Below are positions 28,194 through 37,135 of a DNA stretch of 64,000 bases, piece by piece. The stretch covers positions 1,279,501 through 1,343,500 of the forward strand of contig NZ_CP095061.1 of assembly GCF_022921055.1 (NCBI RefSeq), written 5' to 3'. The translations under genes and the position numbers were made by a program. Each line of letters opens with the position of its first letter. Positions within the stretch are counted from its first letter, which is position 1. The stretch comes from Hymenobacter volaticus. Its GTDB lineage: Bacteria; Bacteroidota; Bacteroidia; Cytophagales; Hymenobacteraceae. The notes beneath the pieces were generated by a model. It worked only from the letters and a program-made list of their open reading frames with translations, searched no databases and was not told the DNA's origin.

Positions 28194-28296
28194 CAAACAA
28201 AGAAAGAAGAGAAAGCGAAGGACGCGCTAAAGGTAGCCGACGTTGCCGGATACCAAGTAGGGTAGGTGCGCACAGTAGCTTTGCCTTCTTTATAAC

Positions 28297-28947
28297 CTAG
28301 GGCACCCATACCGATGCTTGCACCATGCCTCTGAAGAAGGATTGCTGATTGGTTACCTGTAATCCGAGCCGCGCCAGTTCCGCCTGTATAGGAGGCATGT
28401 CGCGGCCGCTAATGCCCGTTGTGAAACGGAAAAAATGATACATAGCCATCAGTAGGGCGCGCTGCCACCACCGCTGAGGCGGTGCAAAATCAGCAAGCAG
28501 CCAAGGAGCCATAGGTCGGCGGGTCGCGTTTAATTGCGTTACCACCTGTCGTAGCCGTTGCGGGTCGAAAAGATCAAGAAAGAAAAAGGTAATGATGCCG
28601 TCGAAAACCTCTGGTTCGGTTAGAACTTTTTCGGTCCCAAGTTGAAATACAACTTGCTGCGTGGCTGTTGGGTACTGACGGTGCAGCAGGGCCTGAGCTT
28701 TGGCGAGCATCTGTGGCGAAGCTTCTAGGTATACAATGGTGGCTTGGGGCCGTAAGCGCAATATTTCCAGCAGTACTGCTCCTGTGCCGCCGCCGATAAC
28801 AAGCAAATGCGGCGCGCCGGGTGGCAAACCAGTTGCTAAGGCATGTTGCTGAGCGCGTAGGAGTGCCGGGCCATACACGAGTCGGCTCAGCGGGTCATAG
28901 AAGGCCGCTACTCGGTCGAAGCCAGCATCAGGAAGAGAAGCAAACAT
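28297..28947 (-). CDS. Class I SAM-dependent methyltransferase
   Basis: This 216-residue protein has the Rossmann-type methyltransferase fold. Motif I is LLVIGGGTGAVLLE around residue 48, the acidic end of strand 2 is in IVYLEASPQML, and IITFFFLDLF marks strand 4. The N-terminal FDRVAAFYDPLSRLVYG is typical of methyltransferase_11/25-like enzymes acting on small molecules or quinones. The substrate is not clear. No operon partner is evident. Confidence 0.85.
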   Translation of the reverse strand: MFASLPDAGFDRVAAFYDPLSRLVYGPALLRAQQHALATGLPPGAPHLLVIGGGTGAVLLEILRLRPQATIVYLEASPQMLAKAQALLHRQYPTATQQVVFQLGTEKVLTEPEVFDGIITFFFLDLFDPQRLRQVVTQLNATRRPMAPWLLADFAPPQRWWQRALLMAMYHFFRFTTGISGRDMPPIQAELARLGLQVTNQQSFFRGMVQASVWVP

Positions 28948-29069
28948 GCATTTTCACTTGGCAAGTACATTTCGCTAGACAACGGCTGCCTAGCCGAACC
29001 CGTTATGTTGTCACCGGGCCTACGTAGCTCCGGGTTTTAAGCATCATTGCTTACGCTTTCTTGTTGCTT

Positions 29070-29782
29070 ATGACTAGGCATTTGCGCCGCTTACGAGCCA
29101 TTGCTATCCTTTTTCTTACCGAATTCACGGTTACGCTGGTGCTTGGCATTGCGGGGTAGTGGGGTTTTTGGCGCTAAGCCGTGAAGTCTTCGACCAGGAT
29201 GCAGCTACCTTCGATGCCGCCGCTTTCCGCTGGACGCGGCAGTTGCTCGGGCCGCGGCAGCAATGGGTGGAAGCCGTTACGTTCTTTGCCTCGCGCAATT
29301 TTATTACGGTGGCGGCCTGCCTGCTCATCAACTGGTTTCTGCTGGTACGCAAGCACCGCTGGAATTCGTTGCTCGTGCCAGTAGTAGCGCTTGGCAGCAT
29401 CACGCTCAATTTAGCGCTTAAGCAGTTTTACCAGCGTCCCCGCCCATTGCTGCCCTTGGTGTCGGCGTCGGGGCTCAGCTTCCCGAGCGGGCACGCCATG
29501 ATTTCCGCCTCGTTTTACGGCTTGCTGATCTACCTGGCGTACACCTACATCCGTAGGGCAAGTTGGCGCTGGTTGCTGATTGGCGGGTTAGTGCTGCTAA
29601 TAGCCCTCATCGGCCTGACCCGAGTTTACCTGCGTGTACACTATGCTACCGACGTGTTGGCTGGCTTTACAGCCGGGCTCGTATGGCTGATTGTGGCAAT
29701 TCCACTGCTGAAACAGCTGGAAATTCGGGCTCGCAAACCGTTGAAAATTCAAGCGCAATCAACTGAAAAACAGCCTGAATAA
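29070..29782 (+). CDS. PAP2 family phosphatase, apparent frameshift
   Basis: The start is the ATG at 29070 (MTRHLRRLRAIAILF). The frame stops after LGIAG unless one G is restored in the GGGG run at 29153-29156, which yields GVVGFLALSREVFD and a 237-residue protein. The three PAP2 motifs are complete: KQFYQRPRP, PSGH in LSFPSGHAM, and TRVYLRVHYATDV. Six membrane helices are predicted. The family dephosphorylates membrane lipids such as undecaprenyl pyrophosphate or phosphatidate. A paralogue lies at 30133-30825, on the other side of tRNA-Leu. Confidence 0.85.
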
Positions 29783-29835
29783 GCGTTAGGGGCAGGTTTT
29801 TGCGGGAGGATTTGTTTGGTTTTTTGCCTAAGAAC

Positions 29836-29867
29836 TTGCCTTCACTCAGAAAATGCCCTTATCTTTG
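29836..29867 (+). promoter_or_regulatory. Bacteroidota-type promoter of tRNA-Leu
   Basis: TTG (29836-29838) is followed after 21 nt by TATCTTTG (29860-29867), a full match to the TTG/TAnnTTTG consensus. The tRNA begins 51 nt after it. Confidence 0.75.
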
Positions 29868-29917
29868 CAGAACCAAATAGCTCTCCGAACGAGAATTTGC
29901 GGTTTGGTAACAGTTCT

Positions 29918-29999
29918 GCGCTTGTGGCGAAATTGGTAGACGCGCTGTCTTCAGGCGGCAGTTCCGCAAGGTGTGGGAGTTCGAGTCTCCCCGAGCGCA
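29918..29999 (+). tRNA. tRNA-Leu (CAG anticodon)
   Basis: The acceptor arm GCGCTTG pairs with CGAGCGC (29992-29998) with one G-T wobble. The D-arm contains AATTGGTAGA, the anticodon stem CTGTC/GGCAG holds the loop TTCAGGC with anticodon CAG (29952-29954), a long variable arm follows, and the T-arm is GGGAG-TTCGAGT-CTCCC. The discriminator is A, as expected for leucine. The full CCA is not encoded. The long variable arm and 82-nt length fit a class II tRNA. Confidence 0.97.
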
Positions 30000-30003
30000 C
30001 CCC

Positions 30004-30033
30004 GAAAGCCGGTCCAGCAATGGACCGGCTTTC
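30004..30033 (+). terminator. Hairpin terminator after tRNA-Leu
   Basis: A perfect 13-bp stem GAAAGCCGGTCCA/TGGACCGGCTTTC with a GCAA loop lies directly after the tRNA gene. Confidence 0.8.
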
Positions 30034-30132
30034 TGCGTTTAGATGATTTCCGCTGAAGCGGGCTCTACATGGTTATAGTCAACCTAAAGGAGTGGCGTCT
30101 GCGTAATTACCGAGAAATCTGTGCTACCTGTG

Positions 30133-30825
30133 ATGAGAAAATCTATCACTGCCCGTCTGCTCGCTCTCTTTAGTTTTCTGACGTTGGAAGTACTGTTACT
30201 AGGGGGCGTGTTTATCGTGTCACTGTTGCTGTTCTTCTACCTGACGCGGGTGGTTTTTGTAGCACGCTCGGCGCAATTCGATGATTGGGGGTTCCAGCAT
30301 ATGGACCACTTACGCGCCGCGCAACCCTGGCTGACTTCTGTAGCGCGGTTCATCACCTTTTTTGCTTCGTTTCCTTTCCTAGTGGTAGCAGGTATAGTAG
30401 GGCCCGTTCTGCTAAGTTGGCGCGGACGCAAGCGCGAGGCGCTAGAACTATTTCTGGCGGTGGCCGGAGCTTCGCTGTTCAATCAGCTGCTCAAAACTCA
30501 TTATCACCGCTCTCGGCCCTCTACGGCCCTGTTCTTCCAGCAGGGCCTGAGCTTCCCAAGCGGCCACGCCATGATTGGAATGGCCCTCTACGGCTGTTTT
30601 GCGTGGCTGCTCTGGCGCCACCGCCATCATCCGGCTTGGAGTGTACTGCTGGTACTATGGGCCGTGACTATTGGCCTTACTCGCATCTATCTGCACGTGC
30701 ATTACCCCACCGATGTACTCGCCGGATTTACCGCTGGCATGCTGTGGCTGATTTTGCTGCGCACTGCCCTGCGGCTGTGGTGGCGAGAAGGAGTGAAGTT
30801 GGCAGAAAATGAAAAAGGAGGCTGA
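30133..30825 (+). CDS. PAP2 family phosphatase
   Basis: From the ATG at 30133 (MRKSITARLL) the protein is 230 residues with about six membrane helices. All PAP2 catalytic motifs are present: KTHYHRSRP, PSGH in LSFPSGHAM, and TRIYLHVHYPTDV. It is a clear paralogue of the protein encoded at 29070-29782 but has a longer N-terminal loop between the first helices. A lipid phosphate phosphatase role in the cell envelope is inferred from the family. The terminator hairpin overlaps its stop codon. Confidence 0.93.
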   Translation: MRKSITARLLALFSFLTLEVLLLGGVFIVSLLLFFYLTRVVFVARSAQFDDWGFQHMDHLRAAQPWLTSVARFITFFASFPFLVVAGIVGPVLLSWRGRKREALELFLAVAGASLFNQLLKTHYHRSRPSTALFFQQGLSFPSGHAMIGMALYGCFAWLLWRHRHHPAWSVLLVLWAVTIGLTRIYLHVHYPTDVLAGFTAGMLWLILLRTALRLWWREGVKLAENEKGG

Positions 30826-30847
30826 GAACCAACTCTCAACCTCCTTT
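30814..30847. terminator. Hairpin terminator overlapping stop codon
   Basis: AAAGGAGG (30814-30821) pairs with CCTCCTTT (30840-30847), and TGAGA with TCTCA, with one internal mismatch. It lies between the convergent PAP2 and GAF genes and includes the PAP2 stop. Confidence 0.65.
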
Positions 30848-30854
30848 CGTCTCT

Positions 30855-33188
30855 TTACATCTTCACCTTTACTCGCAGAGCTAGTAGGCCTTTTACTCCC
30901 TGCAACTCTTCAAGCTCCAACTCTTCTACTTCGGGCTCTAATAGGCCACGGTCCTGAAGGTAGTCGAGGTATTCGCAGTACTCTTCGCTTTCGCGCTGCT
31001 GCGTGTACACAATGGCAATATGACCGGGTTGGGTGAGCCGTTCGCCACTACCTTCTACAGTTGCCTTATCAATGCGTTTTTTGATGATTTCGTAACGGAT
31101 ATTGTAAGCGCCATCTACATCGAACTGGCGCTCATCCTGCCGGAAACGAATGCTTAGGGACTGGCCATGAACCAGGATTAGCTGCGTAGTATCAAGCGGA
31201 ACCGGCAACTCGGGCTTGAGCGCGGCCGTGCGACGCGTGATTTCTATCATCACTAGGAGCTGCCACAGCCGCAGGTTTTTCAGGAAAACCATGTCGAATG
31301 GCTTGTTTTCTACTAGCGACGCGCCCACGTAGATGTTGTACTCCACGCCGTCGGTTTTGAAGCGCTGAAAGTAATGCGGAAACATCAGCTGAGCCTTTTC
31401 CTCTTCCTCGTCCAAATAGTCGCTCACGGCATCGTTGAGCATGGTGGTGCTCTGCTCGAAAGCCTTCCGGCGCTTATACACAATGCCAAGCTCCGGGTCG
31501 ATGTTCGACCAGTACTGACTGATAACCGGCTGCAAGGCGGGTGTATTCTGGCCTAAATACTCGAATAGCGGCTCGACCTCAGTTTTTAGTGACTCGAAAA
31601 TGCTCACTTCATCCCCCGACACAATGCCCTGCCGTAAGCGGCGCAGGTTTTTGTTGACGTAGAATTTTAGCTCGTCGAGGATAGGCAAGGCTTGAAACTC
31701 CGCTGCCTTTTTCAACACTTTGTTGGCCAGCGTGAGGTGCTCAATCAGGTCGCCCTGTACGGCTTCGTTGCGGGCGGTGCTGCTGCCGCGGATATCGGAA
31801 GAGCCATGCAGTGGGAAGACGTCGTGGAAGACAATGTCTTCCATTTCGGCGTTGCGGTTGCCATCTTCCACCTTTTGCAGCAAATTCTGAGCGGCATTAG
31901 TGAAACGCCACTCCATGGTGGGATGGATGGCCGTGAATTTCTCTTTGATGATGGCCTGCACGCGGGTATGAATTTCCTCGGCGTTGCGCTTCACGGCCAC
32001 TGCAAACAATGGCACAAACTGCGCCACCGTTTCCACATCAAATTCGTCGAGGTCACCAATGTTGGGAGAGCCTAGTTCCAACAAGCCCACAGTATCATCG
32101 CCATAGGGTAGCAATGCCAGAATTGCTGAGCGGATGCCCAGACTGAGAATCTGCTGGCGTAAATCTTCGGGAATTTCAGCGGTTTCCACGTTTTCGAGCA
32201 CCAGCGGCTGGCGGTTTTGCCACAGCTCGCGGTAAATCTGCCGGAAGCCCGAGCCCGCATCTTGGCTGTGAAGCTGCTTGGTAAGAAAACTATGGTTGAT
32301 CTTGCGGCCGAAGTCCACAAAAGCTTGTTTCTTTTCGTCGTAGGCCGCAATGCCAAGCTGCAAAAAGGGCCGCCCAAAGAGCACGCGCAGCTTTTCCTGA
32401 ATTTGCTCTAACCGGTCGGAGGCTTGCAGCACATCGCGCTCCAGCAAGTCGTATTTCAGTTCCGACAAGATTTCTTGGTCGGTAACGTCGACTAAGTGCA
32501 GAATGTGGAAGCCTTCCAATTCGAATCGGTCGACGGGAAGCAGTTCCTGCCAAATATCGATGCGGTGGGGATTACGGGTTAGGCGCTCTATTTGGTCTGA
32601 CGTAAGCTCGGGCCGTGGGCCGTTTATTACCCGCACCTTTAGAAAGGTGGTGTTGAAATCAACGCCGTAATGCCGGTAAAGCCCAATGCTGTAGTCAGGG
32701 ACAGTGAAGGTGATAGTGCCGTATTGCGGCATTTGCACGCCGTATACCTGGTCTAGAATCAGTTGGTAAGCCATTCGGGTGGAATGAATTTCCAAGACCC
32801 GGTTATTAATATTGAGCGGCTGCTTGATGGTTTTAGAACTCGTCAGCAGCACGTCGGCAAAGCGGGGCGTGTGGTAGAAGCTATAGCGCTGAAACGGCGC
32901 AATAGCTCCACTTATATCAGACTTGAAGGAAGCCGGCGGAAACATAGCTAGCATAAGCGTCTCCACTAGGTCGCAGTTGCATTCCAGAATGGACACGTCC
33001 GTAATTGGGCCACGTACCCAAGATTGCTCGGCTACCTTTTCCCCAATGGCCCGTGCCAGCAAGGCCAAACCAGGATTAGGGTCATCCTCGTGGGCTTGCC
33101 AATACGCTATAATCGGCTCGAAGCTAAGAGTCGATTTAAAAGGGAACTCCGAGAGAGTTTTGCGGACAATTGTAGGTTCGGGCAGCAT
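30855..33188 (-). CDS. Large GAF-domain protein of unknown function
   Basis: From the ATG at 33188 (MLPEPTIVRK) the protein is 777 residues with no signal or membrane segments. A GAF domain is recognisable at about residues 265-415 (LQLGIAAYDEKKQAFVDFG, SAILALLPYGDDTVGLLELG). The first 250 residues and the C-terminal half are mixed alpha/beta and helical, with no motif I recognise. No kinase, cyclase or output domain is visible. Long single-GAF proteins of this type are conserved in Cytophagales. A sensory role is possible from the GAF domain only. No partner gene lies close. Confidence 0.85.
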   Translation of the reverse strand: MLPEPTIVRKTLSEFPFKSTLSFEPIIAYWQAHEDDPNPGLALLARAIGEKVAEQSWVRGPITDVSILECNCDLVETLMLAMFPPASFKSDISGAIAPFQRYSFYHTPRFADVLLTSSKTIKQPLNINNRVLEIHSTRMAYQLILDQVYGVQMPQYGTITFTVPDYSIGLYRHYGVDFNTTFLKVRVINGPRPELTSDQIERLTRNPHRIDIWQELLPVDRFELEGFHILHLVDVTDQEILSELKYDLLERDVLQASDRLEQIQEKLRVLFGRPFLQLGIAAYDEKKQAFVDFGRKINHSFLTKQLHSQDAGSGFRQIYRELWQNRQPLVLENVETAEIPEDLRQQILSLGIRSAILALLPYGDDTVGLLELGSPNIGDLDEFDVETVAQFVPLFAVAVKRNAEEIHTRVQAIIKEKFTAIHPTMEWRFTNAAQNLLQKVEDGNRNAEMEDIVFHDVFPLHGSSDIRGSSTARNEAVQGDLIEHLTLANKVLKKAAEFQALPILDELKFYVNKNLRRLRQGIVSGDEVSIFESLKTEVEPLFEYLGQNTPALQPVISQYWSNIDPELGIVYKRRKAFEQSTTMLNDAVSDYLDEEEEKAQLMFPHYFQRFKTDGVEYNIYVGASLVENKPFDMVFLKNLRLWQLLVMIEITRRTAALKPELPVPLDTTQLILVHGQSLSIRFRQDERQFDVDGAYNIRYEIIKKRIDKATVEGSGERLTQPGHIAIVYTQQRESEEYCEYLDYLQDRGLLEPEVEELELEELQGVKGLLALRVKVKM

Positions 33189-33288
33189 AGATAAAGCGAC
33201 AACACTGAAGGTAACCAAATCATTGCGGCTCCCTATCGGGTTGTAGATTTATACGTAACTCATCCTCCCAACGGACGTTCAGTCGGGC

Positions 33289-33819
33289 TTACCTTTTCCG
33301 ACTAAGCAGTACCGTGTCCGACAATTCCTTAGACAAATCCAGATCTGGACCGTCATTAACTTGTAGCTTTTTCACAAGATTGACATTGCAGGAGCAGCAG
33401 CCGTCGGCTTCGGTATCATCCAACAACCTTATGTTCGAAACGATAAAGCTATCAGTAGGGGCTCTGCGCGTGCCTAGGTAGATAGTGTATCGGTATTCGT
33501 CGAGCTTGCGGGTGCCGCTCTGAACAAAGGGTTGGGAGTTGTTGATGGTTACGGTTTGCACGGTCGGACGCCGGCCACCAGTCACTGCAATGGTCTCACT
33601 TATAGGTTTTTGTGCAGAATCGAGCGGTACGCGCCGGATGTATACTGTACTAAGCTCTTCGGGTCGAAAGCCTTGAGTTGTAGAAACGTCGGTGTTGAAA
33701 CGAAAAACCAATGCATCGTCTAGCTCATCCCGACAGTCGCAGGGCACAGAGCCACAGCAGGCAGCGAGGGCAGTAGAGGCAATCAGCAGCAGGAGCCAGG
33801 TAAGCGGGTTACGGAACAT
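33289..33819 (-). CDS. Lipoprotein of unknown function
   Basis: This 176-residue protein has a type II signal peptide with lipobox LAAC (TWLLLLIASTALAACC), so it is predicted to be lipid-anchored. The mature part is beta-rich, and a cysteine-rich patch CCSCN lies near residue 146. No family is recognised. The ATG at 33819 is preferred over one 9 nt upstream. A TATCTTTG motif ends only 7 nt before this ATG, which would give an mRNA with almost no leader. Confidence 0.72.
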   Translation of the reverse strand: MFRNPLTWLLLLIASTALAACCGSVPCDCRDELDDALVFRFNTDVSTTQGFRPEELSTVYIRRVPLDSAQKPISETIAVTGGRRPTVQTVTINNSQPFVQSGTRKLDEYRYTIYLGTRRAPTDSFIVSNIRLLDDTEADGCCSCNVNLVKKLQVNDGPDLDLSKELSDTVLLSRKR

Positions 33820-33825
33820 AGAGTG

Positions 33826-33833
33826 CAAAGATA
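33826..33833 (-). promoter_or_regulatory. Candidate -7 element (TATCTTTG) next to start
   Basis: TATCTTTG matches TAnnTTTG, and its last base lies 7 nt from the lipoprotein ATG. No clear -33 element was seen. Confidence 0.35.
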
Positions 33834-33980
33834 GAAGGGATTCGAGCAGGCACGCGCATATCCAAAGGCAACCTGACTATCATAAAATGTTGGTTTGAGT
33901 TACGCAAGCGCAGCCTTCGACGGTGCTTCAGCTAACCGTTTCACCTATTAAGTATTAACAAGGGAAGACAACGAAACGAA

Positions 33981-34009
33981 AAAGCCAACTTCGTAGCGAA
34001 GTTGGCTTT
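33981..34009 (-). terminator. Hairpin terminator
   Basis: A 13-bp perfect stem AAAGCCAACTTCG/CGAAGTTGGCTTT with a 3-nt loop lies 20 bp after the sorting-domain gene on the minus strand. Confidence 0.8.
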
Positions 34010-34030
34010 GTAACGGCAAAAGGGAGCCGC

Positions 34031-34939
34031 TTATTCTTTCACGAAGCGCTTAGTTTCTGAGCCCGTGCGGGTGGTGATTTTGTAATAGTAGGTGCCTTTG
34101 GGCAAATCGGCGAGGTGCACTTGCAGGGTGTGTACGCCTTTCTCTTCCTTGACTTCTTGCGCCACAGTGCGCACCGTATTGCCGCGGCCGTCGAGCAGTT
34201 CCACGGTTACGGGGCCTGCCTTCGTTACGGTATACTCCAGTTGATTGGTAGCCACTGCTGGGTTCGGGTATAAGCTAGTGCTGCCAAGGTCAGATGTTGT
34301 AGGCGTGGCTGTGGGAGCGGCGGGGTCTAGCAGAAGGAAAGCAGTAGGGCGCAACAACCTGCCGGCTCCAACCCGGTGGTGCATGCGGCCTCCTCGGAAG
34401 TGGCTTAGCTTCTCTTGCTGCTCGGGCGTAGTATTTTTAACTACAATAGCCTGCATATCAGTTGCCCATTTCTCTTTCTGCGGTTGCACTTCTTGGAGCA
34501 CCTGCGAGATGTTGCTGGCATACTTTTCGGCCATCTGGTTCACCTGTTGCATGATGGTCCGAGTTTCGGTGCGGAGCTGCTGAAGTTGCTGTTGCTGCGC
34601 TTCGGAAAGGGGAGTGCGCGGGCTAGTAGGCTCAGTGGTGTTAGGAGCAGCACTTGGGGTGTTGCGGAAGCTCTGCCGCAGCGCTTGACTGCGCTGACGC
34701 ACTTCTTTGAGTTGGGTGCGGTAAATGGCGAGTTGCGCTTTGTCGGCGGTGGCGAGCTGGGTTTCTAGCTTCTGGCGCTGCTGTCGCACCACGGGCAGCA
34801 TATTCTGCTCGATATACGCCTGCATTTCGCGGCGCACTGGATGGTTGTCTTTGGGCTGCCCAGCACGGGCAGGGACAGTTAGGGCCGTGGTCAGAAGCGC
34901 AAAAACCAGTGCCAGCGACTTAAATAGGGTTGTTTTCAT
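34031..34939 (-). CDS. Secreted helical protein with T9SS sorting domain
   Basis: From the ATG at 34939 the protein is 302 residues. It has a signal peptide (SLALVFALLTTALTVPARA), a central helical region rich in Gln, Arg and Glu (residues 25-180), and a C-terminal type A sorting domain (SLYPNPAVATNQLEY, LLDGRGNTV, LPKGTYYYKI, RFVKE). The helical part, with repeated EMQAYIEQNMLP/QQEKL-type sequences, resembles periplasmic Spy-like helical proteins only in composition. Type IX export is predicted. It ends in its own hairpin terminator. Confidence 0.85.
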   Translation of the reverse strand: MKTTLFKSLALVFALLTTALTVPARAGQPKDNHPVRREMQAYIEQNMLPVVRQQRQKLETQLATADKAQLAIYRTQLKEVRQRSQALRQSFRNTPSAAPNTTEPTSPRTPLSEAQQQQLQQLRTETRTIMQQVNQMAEKYASNISQVLQEVQPQKEKWATDMQAIVVKNTTPEQQEKLSHFRGGRMHHRVGAGRLLRPTAFLLLDPAAPTATPTTSDLGSTSLYPNPAVATNQLEYTVTKAGPVTVELLDGRGNTVRTVAQEVKEEKGVHTLQVHLADLPKGTYYYKITTRTGSETKRFVKE

Positions 34940-35200
34940 CGCAAAAGAAGGTGTGCTGTTTTCATTTTCATAGATCAAGCAACAAAGGCGGAGTTTAACG
35001 CGCCAACTGAAAATTTATTCCTGCAACTACACTGGTTGATTGCTAACAGCCATGTTGTCGCTTGGAAGCAGACCTCACCCTCGGTTCACCTCTTTCCTGG
35101 AGGAAGTCGCGCAGGAAGCGAGGTAGGAAGAGGCCAGATAGAACATGGGGCACACCAGATACTTTTCCAACGCTATGAGTACTGTATCTTGTGGCTCGCA

Positions 35201-35845
35201 ATGAATGACCCAGAAATCCGCGCCCTACTTTATCCGCTGCTCACGGGCGGCGTGTACGTCGATGAACTGCCCACTGGCAGTACCCGCGTTGATGTAGTGC
35301 ACATCACCGAGCAGTTCATGCACGGATATGAGGTGAAAGGCGACGGGGATACGCTTCAGCGGGTAAGTCGGCAGCTAGGGTGCTATGCCGGCGCCTACGA
35401 TTTCGTTTCCTTCATTGTCACCGAGAAGCACTTACCCAAGCTGCTGCCTTTACTGCCCGAATGGGTTGGAGTGCTAGTGGCCTCGCCGGGCCAGTTGCGC
35501 GTGCACCGGCCGGCTCTCTACAACGCCACCGTCGAGCGGGCTGCCGTGGCGGACTTGCTGCTGCTGGAAGAAGTCCGCCAGTTCCTGATGGCCCGGGGCC
35601 TAACCGGTGTGAGCTGGTTGCGCCGACGGGAGGTGCTAAATGTGGTACGCAACGCGCATTCTATTCCACTTTCGGTGCTGGCGCAATATGTGCGGGAGCA
35701 ACTTACGGCCCGGCTGCCCCAGCGCTTGGAGGCCCGCGCCGAGCGTAAAGCCGAGCGCCAGCGCCTCGGGACCCGGCGTCGCAAACCGAAGCGCAAGCCC
35801 AAAAAACGCCGGCAGCCAGCGAAGTCAACGCCGCGTTCCATTTGA
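35201..35845 (+). CDS. sce7726 family protein, putative PD-(D/E)XK nuclease
   Basis: From the ATG at 35201 (MNDPEIRALLYPLL) the protein is 214 residues. The block with RVDVVHI (near residue 29) and YEVKGDGDTLQR (near residues 44-55) matches the sce7726 family. It also has the Asp...Glu-x-Lys spacing of PD-(D/E)XK nucleases; catalysis is therefore an inference. The last 45 residues are extremely basic (ERKAERQRLGTRRRKPKRKP), which would favour nucleic acid binding. In other genomes the family is often near mobile or defence genes; here the convergent neighbour is DNA polymerase IV. No signal peptide is present. Confidence 0.78.
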   Translation: MNDPEIRALLYPLLTGGVYVDELPTGSTRVDVVHITEQFMHGYEVKGDGDTLQRVSRQLGCYAGAYDFVSFIVTEKHLPKLLPLLPEWVGVLVASPGQLRVHRPALYNATVERAAVADLLLLEEVRQFLMARGLTGVSWLRRREVLNVVRNAHSIPLSVLAQYVREQLTARLPQRLEARAERKAERQRLGTRRRKPKRKPKKRRQPAKSTPRSI

Positions 35846-35890
35846 AAGTCTTAACCAAAAGTGCGGCCTCTATTGGTTAGAACCGCAGCA

Positions 35891-36990
35891 TCAGTTGCTG
35901 TCCGGGGCTTCTATTTCTGTTTCGAGAGTAGAGAGTGCTACGCCTAGTAGGCGTACCCCAAGCGGCAGCGGCATCAGGGCCGCCAGCAATTCATGGCTGA
36001 CTTGGGCTAAGAGCTCGGGCGTGCGAATGGAAGCCAAGAAGGTGCGACTCCGGGTAATCTGCCGGAAGTCGGCATATTTCACCTTGAGGGTCAAGGTGCG
36101 GCCCGCCGCACCAACGCGCTGGCTGGTCGCCCACACGGATTCTAGGATTGGTTGGAGCCCGGCCAGTAACTCCTCGTGCGTTAGTAAGTCGTGCTCGAAG
36201 GTATTTTCCGAGCCTATGGATTTGCGTACTCGATCGGCCACTACCGGGCGGTGGTCTTCGGCGCGGGCAATGTGGTAGTAGTGCGTACCGGCCTTGCCGA
36301 AATGCTGCCGCAGAAACGCCTCCGTTTGCTGGCGCAGGTCTAAGCCCGTAAAAATGCCGAGCTGGTTTAGCCGGGCCACCGTGGCCGGCCCAATGCCGTG
36401 AAACTGCCCAACCGTGAGCGTTTCTACAAATGCCAATCCTTCGTGCGGCTTGATTACGAATTGTCCGTTGGGCTTACGGTAATCGGACGCCAGCTTGGCC
36501 AGGAATTTATTATAGGAAATGCCCGCCGAAGCGGTTAGTTGTGTTTCGGCCAAGATCCGAGCCCTAATTTCCTGCGCTAGCTGCGTGGCCGAACTGATTT
36601 GCTTTAGGTTGTGCGTCACGTCGAGGTAGGCTTCGTCAAGCGACAAAGGCTCGATCAGCGGCGTGTATTCGGCAAAAATGGCCCGTATCTGCCGCGAAAC
36701 TTCCTTGTATACTTCGAAGCGCGGCTTCACAAACACCAAGTTTGGGCACTTGCGCAACGCCACCGACGAGGCCATGGCTGAGCGCACGCCAAACTGCCGC
36801 GCCTCATAGCTGGCCGCTGCTACCACCCCCGCTGGCGCGAGCCGCCTACGGCCACTGGTCGGCCGCGTAGAGCAGGCTGGTCGCGCTGTTCCACCGAGGC
36901 ATAGAAAGCATCCATGTCCAGATGAATAATCTTGCGCTGTAGTTCCTGCTCCACTTTTGTTGCTCCTGAAAACACGAAGATAAAGCGCAT
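35891..36990 (-). CDS. dinB: DNA polymerase IV (Y family), apparent frameshift
   Basis: Correcting one base in the CCCCC run at 36826-36830 (GGGGG on the coding strand) joins the N-terminus [17 protein letters not shown] with [18 protein letters not shown]. The result is a 366-residue Y-family polymerase. Catalytic acidic residues are in DMDAFY and SLDEAYLDV; the helix-hairpin-helix thumb is visible as [16 protein letters not shown]. Pol IV performs error-prone translesion synthesis. The ATG at 36990 gives an unusual lead (MRFIFVFSG); a GTG at 36954 preceded by AGGAG may be the true start. Without the correction the catalytic N-terminus would be lost. Confidence 0.88.
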
Positions 36991-37135
36991 AGCCGGGACC
37001 TGCGCCTTCCACAAAGGCAGATTTTAACAACGGACGCTTGCTCGTAATTCAGCCTGAATTGATAACGCATCAGGCACAAAAAAGCCCCCACCCAGAGAAG
37101 GGCAGAGGCCAAGATTTGACAGTAAGAGCCAGGTG

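Noticed and set aside
29816..30046. A plus-strand frame spanning tRNA-Leu.
   Set aside because: It reads through the tRNA and its terminator and has no protein-like features.
29070..30825. Integrative element inserted at tRNA-Leu.
   Set aside because: No integrase, no direct repeat of the tRNA 3' end and no island-like gene content nearby.
35201..36990. A defence island around the putative nuclease gene.
   Set aside because: Neighbours are dinB, a dicarboxylate carrier and secreted proteins; no other defence-type gene was found.
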